From Porticoccus sp002390525 (GTDB lineage: Bacteria; Pseudomonadota; Gammaproteobacteria; Pseudomonadales; Porticoccaceae), in the NCBI GenBank assembly GCA_943846655.1, contig OX044352.1, positions 682,001-746,000 on the forward strand: a stretch of 64,000 bases of DNA, written 5' to 3'. The position numbers were made by a program, and so were the translations under genes. Below the pieces are notes generated by a model. That model searched no databases and had not been told where the DNA came from. It was given only the letters and a program-made list of their open reading frames with translations. Positions 1-8,648 of the stretch are shown here, piece after piece. Position 1 is the first letter of the stretch. Each line of letters starts with the position of its first letter.

Positions 1-197
1 CCGGAAATGAGGATGCCACACTAATGGGTCAACTCACGGGTATCGTAGTAATTTTAGCTTGGACTTTTGTCACTAGCATGATCGCCTGGTTTATCATCAA
101 GAGCGTCATAGGTATTCGGGTCACCGAACAAGCAGAGACAGACGGTGTAGATGCAAGTGAATGCGGCTTAGCTGCATATCCTGAATTTACCAAGTAA
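1..197 (+). CDS. amt: Ammonium transporter, C-terminal end (partial)
   Basis: Only the last 64 codons are present; the reading frame enters at base 3 and stops with TAA at 195-197. The peptide contains a final hydrophobic helix (VILAWTFVTSMIAWFII) followed by a cytoplasmic tail with IRVTEQAE, DASECG and AAYPEF. That tail is the usual end of Amt/MEP ammonium channels, whose C-terminus contacts PII. The gene lies upstream of the PII gene in the same direction but is separated from it by a strong terminator, the reverse of the common glnK-amtB order. The family call is fairly secure despite the truncation. Confidence 0.85.
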   Translation, partial: GNEDATLMGQLTGIVVILAWTFVTSMIAWFIIKSVIGIRVTEQAETDGVDASECGLAAYPEFTK

Positions 198-225
198 ATA
201 TATAAACTATTTTCACTTAAGCTTT

Positions 226-251
226 AAGGGGGATCACATCCCCCTTTTTTT
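226..251 (+). terminator. Rho-independent terminator after amt
   Basis: A nine-pair stem, AAGGGGGAT / ATCCCCCTT, closes a three-base CAC loop and runs into an unbroken T tract. It starts about 30 bases after the amt stop codon and should end that transcript before glnK. Confidence 0.9.
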
Positions 252-287
252 ATTAATTTCAGTATTTAAGTTATGCAGATAAATTTT

Positions 288-316
288 TTGAGTTATTTTA
301 TTAATAATCTTATACT
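288..316 (+). promoter_or_regulatory. Candidate sigma-70 promoter of glnK
   Basis: TTGAGT at 288-293 and TATACT at 311-316 are separated by exactly 17 bases. They match the consensus boxes at 4/6 and 5/6. The promoter lies just after the amt terminator and would give a leader of about 90 bases before glnK. In AT-rich DNA such matches arise by chance, so this is a candidate only. Confidence 0.45.
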
Positions 317-375
317 TATAAATAAAATATTGAACAGGTTTTTCAAATTATCAAATGAATTGCACAGCGCTTATC

Positions 376-390
376 TTGCAATAATTGCAA
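376..390. promoter_or_regulatory. Perfect inverted repeat in the glnK leader
   Basis: TTGCAAT-A-ATTGCAA is a perfect 7+1+7 palindrome that ends 21 bases before the glnK start codon. It does not match the NtrC site (TGCACC-N5-GGTGCA). It could be an operator for an unidentified regulator or a small hairpin in the leader. Confidence 0.4.
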
Positions 391-411
391 CAAGCAAACA
401 AGGATACCTAT

Positions 412-750
412 ATGAAACTCATTACTGCAGTTATAAAGCCCTTTAAGTTAGATGACGTTCGTGAGGCACTTGCTGATATTGGCATACAAGGTATAACAGT
501 CACCGAAGTAAAAGGGTTTGGCCGACAAAAAGGCCATACAGAACTATATAGAGGTGCAGAGTACGTTGTTGATTTTTTACCTAAGATAAAGCTGGAAATA
601 GCTGTTGAAGATAATCAAGTTGATTCCGTTACTGAATCCATTTCTAAATCGGCACATACTGGAAAAATTGGTGATGGAAAGATCTTTATCACCACACTTG
701 AACAGGTTGTTCGTATACGTACAGGTGAAACTGGTAGCGACGCCATATAG
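412..750 (+). CDS. glnK: Nitrogen regulatory protein PII (GlnK type)
   Basis: PII is a small trimeric signalling protein that senses ATP/ADP and 2-oxoglutarate and controls the ammonium channel and the nitrogen regulatory cascade. The 112-residue product has the standard family length. It begins MKLITAVIKPFKLDDVREAL and carries the T-loop with Tyr51 (HTELYRGAEYVVDF), the uridylylation site. The C-terminal TGKIGDGKIF segment is the nucleotide-binding B-loop region. I chose the ATG at 412 because AAGGA lies seven bases upstream and PII proteins start there; an upstream in-frame TTG at 385 is less likely. Proximity to amt favours GlnK over GlnB. Confidence 0.9.
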   Translation: MKLITAVIKPFKLDDVREALADIGIQGITVTEVKGFGRQKGHTELYRGAEYVVDFLPKIKLEIAVEDNQVDSVTESISKSAHTGKIGDGKIFITTLEQVVRIRTGETGSDAI

Positions 751-766
751 CAAATTTACCTAGTAG

Positions 767-1669
767 CTAATTATTTTTTTTTGAAGCACGTGGGTGAGCT
801 TTATCATAAACTTTTGCAAGATGTTGGAAATCTAGGTGAGTATATATTTGAGTTGTTGATATATTTTGATGACCAAGTAACTCTTGCACTGCGCGTAAAT
901 CTCCACTTGATTCTAACATATGGCTTGCAAAAGAATGTCTGAGCATATGTGGATGAATCCTGCCTTGCATGCCTTGACGCATTGAGATTTTTTTTAAACG
1001 ATCCTGAATACTCCTTGACGAAAGTCTTTTGCCATATATGTTTAAAAACATCGCTGATGACTCGGTTGCAATTTTATTCTGTCTACATTGCAACCAGATT
1101 TTAAGTGCATCTATAGCTTGTCTCCCTACTGGGAGCGACCTAGTTTTATTACCTTTTCCTGTTACTCTGACGGAACATTCCTTTAAGTCCAAGTCAGTCA
1201 AGTTCAACCCTGATAGCTCAGCAAGTCGTAAGCCTGATGAATATAATAATTCGATAATAGCGTGATCTCGATAGTCAATCCAGTTTGTGGTTGTGAATGA
1301 AAGAAGCTGATTTACTTGATCTACGTCTAATGTTTTAGGTAATTTTTTTGGTGATTTTGGTGCAGTTAAGCTATTCGCAGGATTTTTATCGAGCCATTGA
1401 TTTTTCATACCATAGTTAAAAAAAGTACGTAGCGAAGATAGCCATCTTTGAATACTTTTTCCACCTAGACCGTTTTTATGAAGAGATGATAAGCATGCTC
1501 TTATATCGTGAGTAGTTATATTCTCTAGCAATAGCTCGGATTCTGCACACCAAATAGCTAGCTTCTCTAGATCACGTTGGTAGCTAGTAATAGTATGACC
1601 AGACAGCCGACGCTCTGTGCGTAAATGTTCTTCGAATTCTTTTATTCTTTTTTTCATATCAGTACTCAT
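767..1669 (-). CDS. xerC: Site-specific tyrosine recombinase XerC
   Basis: XerC acts with XerD at dif to resolve chromosome dimers at division. The 300-residue protein has the N-terminal SAM-like core-binding domain (about 8-95) and the C-terminal catalytic domain. All catalytic residues are visible: Arg148 (SSGLRLAEL), Lys172 (VTGKGNKTR), His241 and Arg244 (HPHMLRHSF), His267 (LLGHQNISTT) and the nucleophile Tyr276 (QIYTHLD). These fall at nearly the same positions as in E. coli XerC. It is the last gene of the lptM-lysA-dapF-DUF484-xerC cluster, which argues for XerC over XerD or an integrase. It converges on glnK. Confidence 0.95.
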   Translation of the reverse strand: MSTDMKKRIKEFEEHLRTERRLSGHTITSYQRDLEKLAIWCAESELLLENITTHDIRACLSSLHKNGLGGKSIQRWLSSLRTFFNYGMKNQWLDKNPANSLTAPKSPKKLPKTLDVDQVNQLLSFTTTNWIDYRDHAIIELLYSSGLRLAELSGLNLTDLDLKECSVRVTGKGNKTRSLPVGRQAIDALKIWLQCRQNKIATESSAMFLNIYGKRLSSRSIQDRLKKISMRQGMQGRIHPHMLRHSFASHMLESSGDLRAVQELLGHQNISTTQIYTHLDFQHLAKVYDKAHPRASKKNN

Positions 1670-1681
1670 GAATTGATAAAT

Positions 1682-2383
1682 TTATAATCTAGGAAACATT
1701 TTGGGAATCAACCCGTTCAAAACTTTAGTGATATGATTAAAAAAAATTGTATCCAATATACTATTATAATAATTTGGATTTGAGTTTCCGATTGCAAGGA
1801 TACCAAGGAGTGAATTATTAAAAAGTCTCGCTGCAGCAGCAGATTTTACTCTTCTTTTTTGATTCCCAAATAAAAAATCAAGCTCAATTCGACTTGATAT
1901 GCCTGAGAGCGGCTCTTCTTTTGTAAGTAATATGCCAACATCATCTTCTGCTTCTTTAATAGAGACAATTTTTGTATGGGCATTTGCTTCTATCTTATAA
2001 TCATCAAACAAAATGAGCTGATGAAATTCAACCTGAAAATCTCTACTGAGGCTTTCAGATAGCCTAGAAATCAGTGATTCAAGGTCAGTAGCCATTATTA
2101 ATGAAGACACTAAACGAGTAGTTTTTTCGAACAACTTAGCATTATCTTCTGCAGTAGTTCGAATATTTTTAATGTGCTCTGATAGCTCTAGATTTTTTTC
2201 TCTAAGTAACAAAACTTGACGCTCAACTAAAGAAATTGCTCCGCCACTAAGATGAGGTATAACTAAATTTTCGAGGGTATCTGGGTTTTCATCAAAAAAA
2301 TTTGGATTTTTTAGGAGGTATTCTTTAATTTTTTTTTGAGTTACAAATTGATTACTATTTTTTTCATCAGTCACTTTACTCAT
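1682..2383 (-). CDS. DUF484 family protein
   Basis: This 233-residue protein belongs to the DUF484 family, which sits between dapF and xerC in many gammaproteobacteria. The N-terminus (KKIKEYLLKNPNFFDENPDTL) is the typical short helical segment. It is followed by a coiled-coil stretch (about 55-100, VERQVLLLREKN) and a GAF-like domain. Its biochemical role is not established; the constant position next to xerC suggests a link to recombination or division. Its ATG overlaps the dapF stop by four bases, implying translational coupling. Confidence 0.85.
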   Translation of the reverse strand: MSKVTDEKNSNQFVTQKKIKEYLLKNPNFFDENPDTLENLVIPHLSGGAISLVERQVLLLREKNLELSEHIKNIRTTAEDNAKLFEKTTRLVSSLIMATDLESLISRLSESLSRDFQVEFHQLILFDDYKIEANAHTKIVSIKEAEDDVGILLTKEEPLSGISSRIELDFLFGNQKRRVKSAAAARLFNNSLLGILAIGNSNPNYYNSILDTIFFNHITKVLNGLIPKMFPRL

Positions 2384-3210
2384 ATATAAATTTGCCCATG
2401 AAATACTGTAACAGCCTTTCCAGTCATCATGACTGGATGACTATTACCCGCCCATTCGATAAGCAAGCTGCCACCTGTGAGATTTACTCTAACAGTGGTC
2501 TCTAAAAGGCCCTGTAGTTGCCCTGCGACAACTGCCGCACATGCACCTGAGCCACAAGCAAGAGTTTCACCACAGCCTCTTTCATAGACCCGCAAATTTA
2601 TTTCGCTAGGGTTAATTATTTGCATAAAACCAACGTTTGCTTCTTTTGGAAACATTGAATTTTTACTGATAACTTCACCCATTAATTTCACCGAGGCAGA
2701 GGCTGTATCGTCTACAATCAATACCGCATGTGGATTTCCCATTGATATAGCACTCAATAGTATTTGTGATTTTTCGAAAGGTATCTTATAAAGTATTTCT
2801 TGTTTGTCAGCATCAAATGGAATTTTATTGGGCTCTAGTTCTGGTGCACCCATATCAACCTGCACTAAACCATCATGCAAAAGTCTTATTTTGATTATTC
2901 CATTTTTGGTTTCGACAAGAATATTACTTTTTCCTGTTAATTTACGATTATGTACAAACTTAGCAAAACATCGAGCACCGTTTCCACATTGCTCCACTTC
3001 TTGGCCGTTATTATTAAAGATACGATAACGAAAATCTACATCGGGTCGACTTGGACTTTCAACTATTAAAATTTGATCACAACCTATACCAAAATTCCTA
3101 TCGCCTAATTTTTTAGCTATTTTAGGAGTTATAGTAACGGCCTGCGAGATACCATCTATTACTACAAAATCATTGCCTAGGCCGTGCATTTTTGTAAATT
3201 TTATCAACAT
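2380..3210 (-). CDS. dapF: Diaminopimelate epimerase
   Basis: DapF converts LL- to meso-diaminopimelate for lysine and peptidoglycan synthesis. The product is 276 residues, the normal size. The two catalytic cysteines are in their conserved settings: Cys75 in EVEQCGNGARC and Cys219 in ETLACGSGACA. The N-terminal FTKMHGLGNDFVV signature is intact. It follows lysA by about 40 bases and overlaps the DUF484 gene by four bases, so the next pathway enzyme, LysA, is made from the same message. Confidence 0.97.
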   Translation of the reverse strand: MLIKFTKMHGLGNDFVVIDGISQAVTITPKIAKKLGDRNFGIGCDQILIVESPSRPDVDFRYRIFNNNGQEVEQCGNGARCFAKFVHNRKLTGKSNILVETKNGIIKIRLLHDGLVQVDMGAPELEPNKIPFDADKQEILYKIPFEKSQILLSAISMGNPHAVLIVDDTASASVKLMGEVISKNSMFPKEANVGFMQIINPSEINLRVYERGCGETLACGSGACAAVVAGQLQGLLETTVRVNLTGGSLLIEWAGNSHPVMMTGKAVTVFHGQIYI

Positions 3211-3249
3211 AGCTTACCCAGCTTTATAAAGATGTTTTAAGTACTATTT

Positions 3250-4500
3250 TTATTCATTGGGCAATAAAGATTCCCCACGAACTAAGTCTTGGACAGTTTC
3301 TCTTTTTCTAATTTCATACATATTATTGCCATCTACCATGATTTCCGCCGCCTTACAGCGACTATTGTAATTTGAGCTCATAGAAAATCCATATGCTCCT
3401 GCTGATCTAACACACAGAAGATCTCCTTGACGTATAGCTAATAATCTATCTTTTGCGATAAAATCTCCAGTCTCACAAATCGGACCTACTATATCCCATT
3501 TTTTTGGGAGATCTTTATTACCAGTAACTAGTTCAACTGCCAACCAAGCCTGATAAAGTGCAGGTCTGATCATATCATTCATTGCAGCGTCAATGACTGC
3601 AAAATTTTTCTCCTCCCCAGGTTTTAGATACTCTACTTTAGTAAGTAAGACGCCCGCGTCTGCAACAATTGATCTACCTGGTTCTAATATTAGAGTAATA
3701 TTTCTTCCCTCAAGGTTTGAGACTATTTCTTTTACATAGTCTCTAATTTGAGGTGGTTTTTCATCTTTATAGCAAACACCAAGCCCACCACCAATATCCA
3801 AATGCTCTATATGTATCCCATGCTCTTGCAGATTGTCCACCAATACTAAAACTCTTTTGAGAGCGTCTATAAAGGGAGCCGTCTCGATTAATTGCGAACC
3901 TATATGGCAGTCAACGCCGATAATTTTTAGAGACTTCATTTTTTTTGTTTTTAAGTAGACACCAAGAGCTTTTTTGATATCAATGCCAAATTTATTTTCT
4001 CGAAGTCCAGTAGAGATATATGGGTGAGTATTAGCATCGACATCTGGGTTTACTCTCAAAGAAACAGGAGCTATTTTTTTACAGGACTGCGCTACATCAT
4101 TAAGAACTTTAAGTTCAGCTTCAGATTCAACATTGAAACAATGCACCCCTAGTTCTATAGCCCTTCGCATTTCTTCAGGTGTTTTCCCGACTCCTGAAAA
4201 AATAATTTTCTTAGGGTCACCCCCTGCAAGTATAACCCGCTCTAATTCTCCACCTGAAACTATATCAAATCCAGCACCTAGCTTTGCCAGAATACCTAGA
4301 ACTGCAATATTAGAATTAGCTTTAACAGAGTAGCAAATCTTATGTGGTTGATTGTCTAGTGCTTCAAGGTACGAGAGGAAGTTATTTGTAAGTGCGGCAC
4401 GACTATAAATATAACTAGGCGTTCCATAGCTTTCTGCAATAGACTTCATAGCTATTTTTTCAACAAACATTGTACCTTTATCATAATAAAAATTTTTCAT
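3250..4500 (-). CDS. lysA: Diaminopimelate decarboxylase
   Basis: LysA is a PLP enzyme that decarboxylates meso-diaminopimelate to L-lysine. The 416-residue product is a full-length fold-III decarboxylase. The PLP lysine lies in ICYSVKANSN. HIGSQ and the glycine-rich GGGLGV loop bind the phosphate, and GPICETGDF supplies the second-subunit cysteine. It starts three bases after lptM and precedes dapF, the usual gammaproteobacterial arrangement. Confidence 0.97.
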   Translation of the reverse strand: MKNFYYDKGTMFVEKIAMKSIAESYGTPSYIYSRAALTNNFLSYLEALDNQPHKICYSVKANSNIAVLGILAKLGAGFDIVSGGELERVILAGGDPKKIIFSGVGKTPEEMRRAIELGVHCFNVESEAELKVLNDVAQSCKKIAPVSLRVNPDVDANTHPYISTGLRENKFGIDIKKALGVYLKTKKMKSLKIIGVDCHIGSQLIETAPFIDALKRVLVLVDNLQEHGIHIEHLDIGGGLGVCYKDEKPPQIRDYVKEIVSNLEGRNITLILEPGRSIVADAGVLLTKVEYLKPGEEKNFAVIDAAMNDMIRPALYQAWLAVELVTGNKDLPKKWDIVGPICETGDFIAKDRLLAIRQGDLLCVRSAGAYGFSMSSNYNSRCKAAEIMVDGNNMYEIRKRETVQDLVRGESLLPNE

Positions 4501-4503
4501 AGA

Positions 4504-4701
4504 TCACTCATCATTTTGTTTTGTGTCATCAGATGATTCAGGTTGCTTATTGTTCTCAATTTCTTCTGAACTAGATATCTCCACTTGGATTGGCTCTGCA
4601 GGTAGATATAATGGCCCCTTATTACCACAACCAGATAAATTTAAAGCCGATAGCGATATAACTAATAGTAATATTAAATAGCGTTGCATGAATAAACCCA
4701 T
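4504..4701 (-). CDS. lptM: Small lipoprotein LptM (YifL-like)
   Basis: A 65-residue lipoprotein with a type II signal peptide, lipobox LSGC, and the mature start CGNKGPLYLP. That sequence is the hallmark of the short lipoprotein encoded before lysA. In E. coli this protein, LptM, assists maturation of the LptD/LptE lipopolysaccharide translocon in the outer membrane. The tail is acidic and probably disordered. Either ATG at 4701 or the in-frame ATG four codons later could be the start; neither has a clear ribosome-binding site. Confidence 0.85.
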   Translation of the reverse strand: MGLFMQRYLILLLVISLSALNLSGCGNKGPLYLPAEPIQVEISSSEEIENNKQPESSDDTKQNDE

Positions 4702-4804
4702 GTATTCTGATTAAGTTACTCCCGAGTATAACGGCTGATGACTACTTCACTCAATCTGATATGGCATTTACAATTAATAAATATGTTAAAAATGGCGAAT
4801 AAAG

Positions 4805-5125
4805 ATGAAAGAAAAAGAATTTAATCAATATTGCGATAAGATAATGATGTCTATAGAGGACACTATTGACCATACTCTTGAGGATATAGACTGTGAAACT
4901 TCAGCTGGAATATTAACCCTTACAATTGAAAAAAATGGATCTAAAATTATTATCTCTAGGCAGCCTTCTCAAAGCCAAATTTGGGTAGCAGCAAAATCTG
5001 GTGGTTATTATTTTGAATATGTTGAGGATCAATGGATTTGCACAACCAGCAGCGAATCACTAGGGATACTTTTGAAAAGAGTATGTTTTGAGCAACAGGG
5101 TGGTGAGCCGACTTTTGACATATAA
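4805..5125 (+). CDS. cyaY: Frataxin-like iron protein CyaY
   Basis: CyaY modulates iron-sulfur cluster assembly by binding iron and IscS. The 106-residue product has the family length. The acidic first helix (DTIDHTLEDIDCE) is followed by the beta-sheet core with ILTLTIE, ISRQPSQSQIWVAAKSGGYYFEY and WICT. It is divergent from lptM, as in Pseudomonas, and ends only 18 bases from the convergent argH stop. Confidence 0.9.
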   Translation: MKEKEFNQYCDKIMMSIEDTIDHTLEDIDCETSAGILTLTIEKNGSKIIISRQPSQSQIWVAAKSGGYYFEYVEDQWICTTSSESLGILLKRVCFEQQGGEPTFDI

Positions 5126-5143
5126 AATTAAAATTCAACTAAC

Positions 5144-6547
5144 TTAACACTTTAAATTAGATATCTTTTCCCTAGCCGCCTGAACTGCGATTTTAACCTG
5201 CTCTGGTGCCGTGCCACCAACATGATTCCTAGCTTCAACAGAGCCCTCTATAGTGAGCACTTTATAAACATCATCCTCAATTATATTGGAGAATTTTTTA
5301 AGTTCTTCCATCGACATTTCTGAAAGATCTTTATTATTTACAAGGCAGAATGCGACCGCCTTTCCAACGATTTCATGAGAATCCCTGAAGGGTATTTTTT
5401 TCCTTACTAAATAATCAGCTAAATCGGTTGCTGTGGAAAAGCCTTTTCTTGCAGCTTCTGCCATAATTTTTTTGTTTGAGCGAATTTCAGGAACCATATC
5501 AGTAAAAGCCTTTAAACAATTTTTTATAGTTTCAACAGTATCAAATAATGGCTCCTTGTCTTCTTGGTTATCTTTGTTGTAAGCAAGCGGCTGAGATTTC
5601 ATTAGAGTTAACAAAGCAATCAGGTGGCCGTTAACTCTACCAGTTTTACCTCTAACCAATTCAGGTACATCAGGATTTTTTTTCTGTGGCATAATTGATG
5701 AACCAGTACAAAAACGATCTGGAAGACTTATGAAGTCAAATTGCGCTGAATTCCAAATAATTAACTCTTCGGAGGCTCGGGATAGATGTGTCATAAGCAT
5801 ACTACCAAAAGCACAGAATTCAATTGCAAAGTCACGGTCACTTACAGCATCAAGCGAATTACCCATAGGCTTATCAAACCCTAAACTTTTTGCTACCATT
5901 TCTCTATTAATAGGATAAGAGGTGCCTGCTAAGGCAGCAGCCCCTAGTGGACATTGATTAAGTCTTTTTTTGCAGTCAAGCAAGCGATCATGGTCTCTGT
6001 CTAACATTTCATACCATGCCATCAGATGATGACCAAAGGTAACAGGTTGCGCAGTTTGAAGATGTGTAAAGCCAGGCATAATAGTAGCGGATTCAATTTC
6101 AGCTAAATTAATTAAAGCACTTTGCAGGCTCAGTAGATCGTTACTAATTAGAATTATCTCATCTCTAAGCCAAAGTCTCATATCAGTAGCGACCTGATCA
6201 TTTCTTGACCTGCCGGTATGAATTTTCTTACCAACATCTCCAATTTTTTCAATCAAAGCTGCTTCTAAATTCATATGCACATCTTCTAGATCATGTGACC
6301 AATCAAATTCTTTTGCATCTATTGCTGATTGAATATCATCGTACCCATCTTTTATAGCTGTTAGCTCTTTAGAAGATAAAATTCCTATACTAGCTAGCAT
6401 TTCTGCATGAGCTAAAGAGCCTTGTATGTCATGTATAGCGAGCTTATGATCAAAATCGATAGATGCGGTAAATTGTGCTACAAAATTATCCGTTTTTTCA
6501 TTAAAACGGCCTCCCCAAGACTGGTTTTTTTCTTTCTTGGTATTCAT
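5144..6547 (-). CDS. argH: Argininosuccinate lyase
   Basis: ArgH splits argininosuccinate into arginine and fumarate, the last step of arginine synthesis. The 467-residue product has the expected size. The fumarase/aspartase-superfamily signature GSSIMPQKKNPD, containing the catalytic serine, is intact. So are the TGRSRNDQVATD substrate-binding segment and the HLQTAQPVTFGHH segment with the catalytic histidine. It is divergent from hemC, as in pseudomonads. Confidence 0.97.
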   Translation of the reverse strand: MNTKKEKNQSWGGRFNEKTDNFVAQFTASIDFDHKLAIHDIQGSLAHAEMLASIGILSSKELTAIKDGYDDIQSAIDAKEFDWSHDLEDVHMNLEAALIEKIGDVGKKIHTGRSRNDQVATDMRLWLRDEIILISNDLLSLQSALINLAEIESATIMPGFTHLQTAQPVTFGHHLMAWYEMLDRDHDRLLDCKKRLNQCPLGAAALAGTSYPINREMVAKSLGFDKPMGNSLDAVSDRDFAIEFCAFGSMLMTHLSRASEELIIWNSAQFDFISLPDRFCTGSSIMPQKKNPDVPELVRGKTGRVNGHLIALLTLMKSQPLAYNKDNQEDKEPLFDTVETIKNCLKAFTDMVPEIRSNKKIMAEAARKGFSTATDLADYLVRKKIPFRDSHEIVGKAVAFCLVNNKDLSEMSMEELKKFSNIIEDDVYKVLTIEGSVEARNHVGGTAPEQVKIAVQAAREKISNLKC

Positions 6548-6752
6548 GGGCTAGGAAATCCTTTTTGTAATAGATCATTAAGTATCTTTATGTACTATTT
6601 TTTGATTATAGCAAAACGCAAGTTACTATATAGGTATAAGATGATTATATTTAGATATCAGATTTTAGGGTAACAAAAATAACTTATATTGTGTTTATTT
6701 TACAACAGAGGTTCCAAGGCTTTATAAAGACGTGTCTGCTATTGAGTCAGTC

Positions 6753-6761
6753 TGATATAAT
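6753..6761 (+). promoter_or_regulatory. Extended -10 promoter candidate for hemC
   Basis: TGATATAAT is a perfect extended -10 element (TGnTATAAT). It lies about 30 bases upstream of the hemC ATG in the argH/hemC divergent gap. No good -35 box is visible at 16-18 bases, which is typical for extended -10 promoters. Confidence 0.5.
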
Positions 6762-6792
6762 CTTTTTTTTATGACTTAGGTTGCTATGACGT

Positions 6793-7752
6793 ATGATATC
6801 ACTGCCATCTGAACCCTCAGTAATTCGTATTGCTAGTCGACAAAGCCCTCTGGCAATTTGGCAATCTAATTACGTGAAATTAAGACTACAGCAAATCTAT
6901 CCTGATATGAAGGTCGAAATAATTGGCCTAAAAACACGAGGCGATAAGATCCTTGACGTAACTTTATCAAAAGTTGGAGGTAAGGGGCTTTTCGTAAAAG
7001 AATTAGAACATGCTCTTCTGAATGGCATAGCAGACATTGCTGTCCACTCAATGAAGGATGTTCCTATGGAGTTTCCACAGGGTCTAGGATTACAGATAAT
7101 TTGTGAGCGTGAAGATCCGACAGATGCCTTTGTATCAAACCAATATTCATCTCTAGAAGATTTACCAGAGGGTAGTTGTGTCGGGACATCCAGTTTGCGA
7201 AGAAAAACTCAGTTATTAGAGGCTTTTCCTAATCTGGAAGTGACAGACTTGAGGGGTAATGTTAATACCCGGCTTAATAAATTAGATAACAAAGAATATG
7301 ATGCCATTATTTTAGCTACTTCCGGCTTAGTAAGATTAGGTTTTTCAGGGCGAATCTGCCAAAGAATAATCCCTGAAAAATTCTTACCAGCAGGCGGTCA
7401 AGGTGCTATAGGTATCGAGTCAAGACTAGATGATGAGAAAATTAATAAATTATTAGTATATTTGAATCATTCAGCATCACAAAAATGTATAACTGCCGAA
7501 AGATCTATGAATCGTTATCTTCGAGGAGGGTGTGAAACACCTGTTGCTGCGTATGCAATTTTAACTGGTCAAAAATTGGATAGAATGTGGTTAAGAGGTC
7601 TAATAGGCTCACCAGACGGAAGTCAGGTTATTCGTGATGATATTGAAGGTACGGCTGATAATGCAGAGTTATTAGGTATTGATTTAGCAAAGAAATTATT
7701 AAAGCAGGGAGCTGGAGATATTCTAAAAAAAGTGTATGGAGATAATTGGTAA
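6793..7752 (+). CDS. hemC: Porphobilinogen deaminase (hydroxymethylbilane synthase)
   Basis: HemC polymerises four porphobilinogens into hydroxymethylbilane in tetrapyrrole synthesis. The 319-residue product has Cys247 in RYLRGGCETP, the attachment site of the dipyrromethane cofactor. The catalytic Asp89 is in VHSMKDVPMEF, and the substrate-binding arginines are in GTSSLRRKTQ and DLRGNVNTRL. It is the first gene of hemC-hemD-hemX-hemY. The hemD start follows its stop directly, so the two are probably translationally coupled. Confidence 0.96.
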   Translation: MISLPSEPSVIRIASRQSPLAIWQSNYVKLRLQQIYPDMKVEIIGLKTRGDKILDVTLSKVGGKGLFVKELEHALLNGIADIAVHSMKDVPMEFPQGLGLQIICEREDPTDAFVSNQYSSLEDLPEGSCVGTSSLRRKTQLLEAFPNLEVTDLRGNVNTRLNKLDNKEYDAIILATSGLVRLGFSGRICQRIIPEKFLPAGGQGAIGIESRLDDEKINKLLVYLNHSASQKCITAERSMNRYLRGGCETPVAAYAILTGQKLDRMWLRGLIGSPDGSQVIRDDIEGTADNAELLGIDLAKKLLKQGAGDILKKVYGDNW

Positions 7753-8559
7753 GTGACAAACCTGACTGAATTGCAAGCGTTGCTTGTGAGGGCTATTCAG
7801 CCTGATGATTCGAAAGAGGATATACTTGTTAGGCAACTGAGGTCAGAGGGAGCTAGTATTCATCACTTTCCTGTTATGGAAACAGTTGCTATAGATCAGT
7901 CCTCTGACAGAGGCTCCATTGAAAACTACCTTCACAATTATGCTTCTTATAAAAAAGCTATTTTTGTTAGTAAATTCTCCGTATATTTTCTCCTTAATTG
8001 GCTAAAAAACAATTTAGAAAAATATCCTAAAGGCTTACCTTTAGGTCCGAGATATTATGCAATTGGGAGCACTACAGCTGATGCTTTAAAAAATATTAAT
8101 ATAAATGCTGATCACCCAAAACAAGATTTTAGTAGCGAGGGGTTGTTGGGCCTTCCATCTCTCCTTGTGGGCGATCATCAAAAAGTAATAATATTTTCTG
8201 GGGTAGGGGGACGTCAATTATTATCTAGTGAGCTAAAATCGCGTGGGTTCTCAGTTGATGACTGTGAGCTGTATAATCGTAAATGTTTAAAAGATTTTTC
8301 AACTGAGATTAATCGCTTAATTAGTAAAGATGTACTCGATGTAGTGATTGTTCATAGCGCAGAACTTCTTGAAAATCTTTTGTCTCAGACAACACCAACC
8401 AATCTTTTTACCTTGAAATTGTTAACACTTTTGGTTCCAAGTGAAAGGATTCGACTGTTAGCAGAAAGTTTAGGATTTAAGAAAATAATTTGTTCGCCTT
8501 CAGCATCAACAGAACAAATGGTTTCTATGATGCGCGAATGTTACAGTAATCAATCATAG
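7753..8559 (+). CDS. hemD: Uroporphyrinogen-III synthase
   Basis: HemD closes and inverts hydroxymethylbilane to uroporphyrinogen III. The product is 268 residues and, as usual for this family, poorly conserved. The call rests on length, a two-lobed alpha/beta pattern (KKAIFVSKFSVYFLLNWL, IIFSGVGGRQLLSSELKSRG, VVIVHSAELLENLL) and position directly after hemC. It uses a GTG start immediately after the hemC TAA. AlgZ/AlgR, which lie near this point in pseudomonads, are absent. Confidence 0.88.
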   Translation: MTNLTELQALLVRAIQPDDSKEDILVRQLRSEGASIHHFPVMETVAIDQSSDRGSIENYLHNYASYKKAIFVSKFSVYFLLNWLKNNLEKYPKGLPLGPRYYAIGSTTADALKNININADHPKQDFSSEGLLGLPSLLVGDHQKVIIFSGVGGRQLLSSELKSRGFSVDDCELYNRKCLKDFSTEINRLISKDVLDVVIVHSAELLENLLSQTTPTNLFTLKLLTLLVPSERIRLLAESLGFKKIICSPSASTEQMVSMMRECYSNQS

Positions 8560-8648
8560 ATTCTAAAAAAATGGATACTTTATTTCTAGTTGTATTCTAA
8601 ATTGCAATTGTAATCAAAAATCGTAATTTACATTAAGAGGCATCTTAA

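Noticed and set aside
361..380. Possible sigma-54 promoter upstream of glnK (TTGCACAGCGCTTATCTTGCA)
   Set aside because: The GC of the putative -12 box does not have GG ten bases upstream, so the invariant spacing fails; the sigma-70 boxes at 288-316 fit better.
767..1669. Integrase of a mobile element instead of XerC
   Set aside because: The catalytic residues match XerC positions almost exactly and the gene is embedded in the conserved lysA-dapF-DUF484-xerC cluster.
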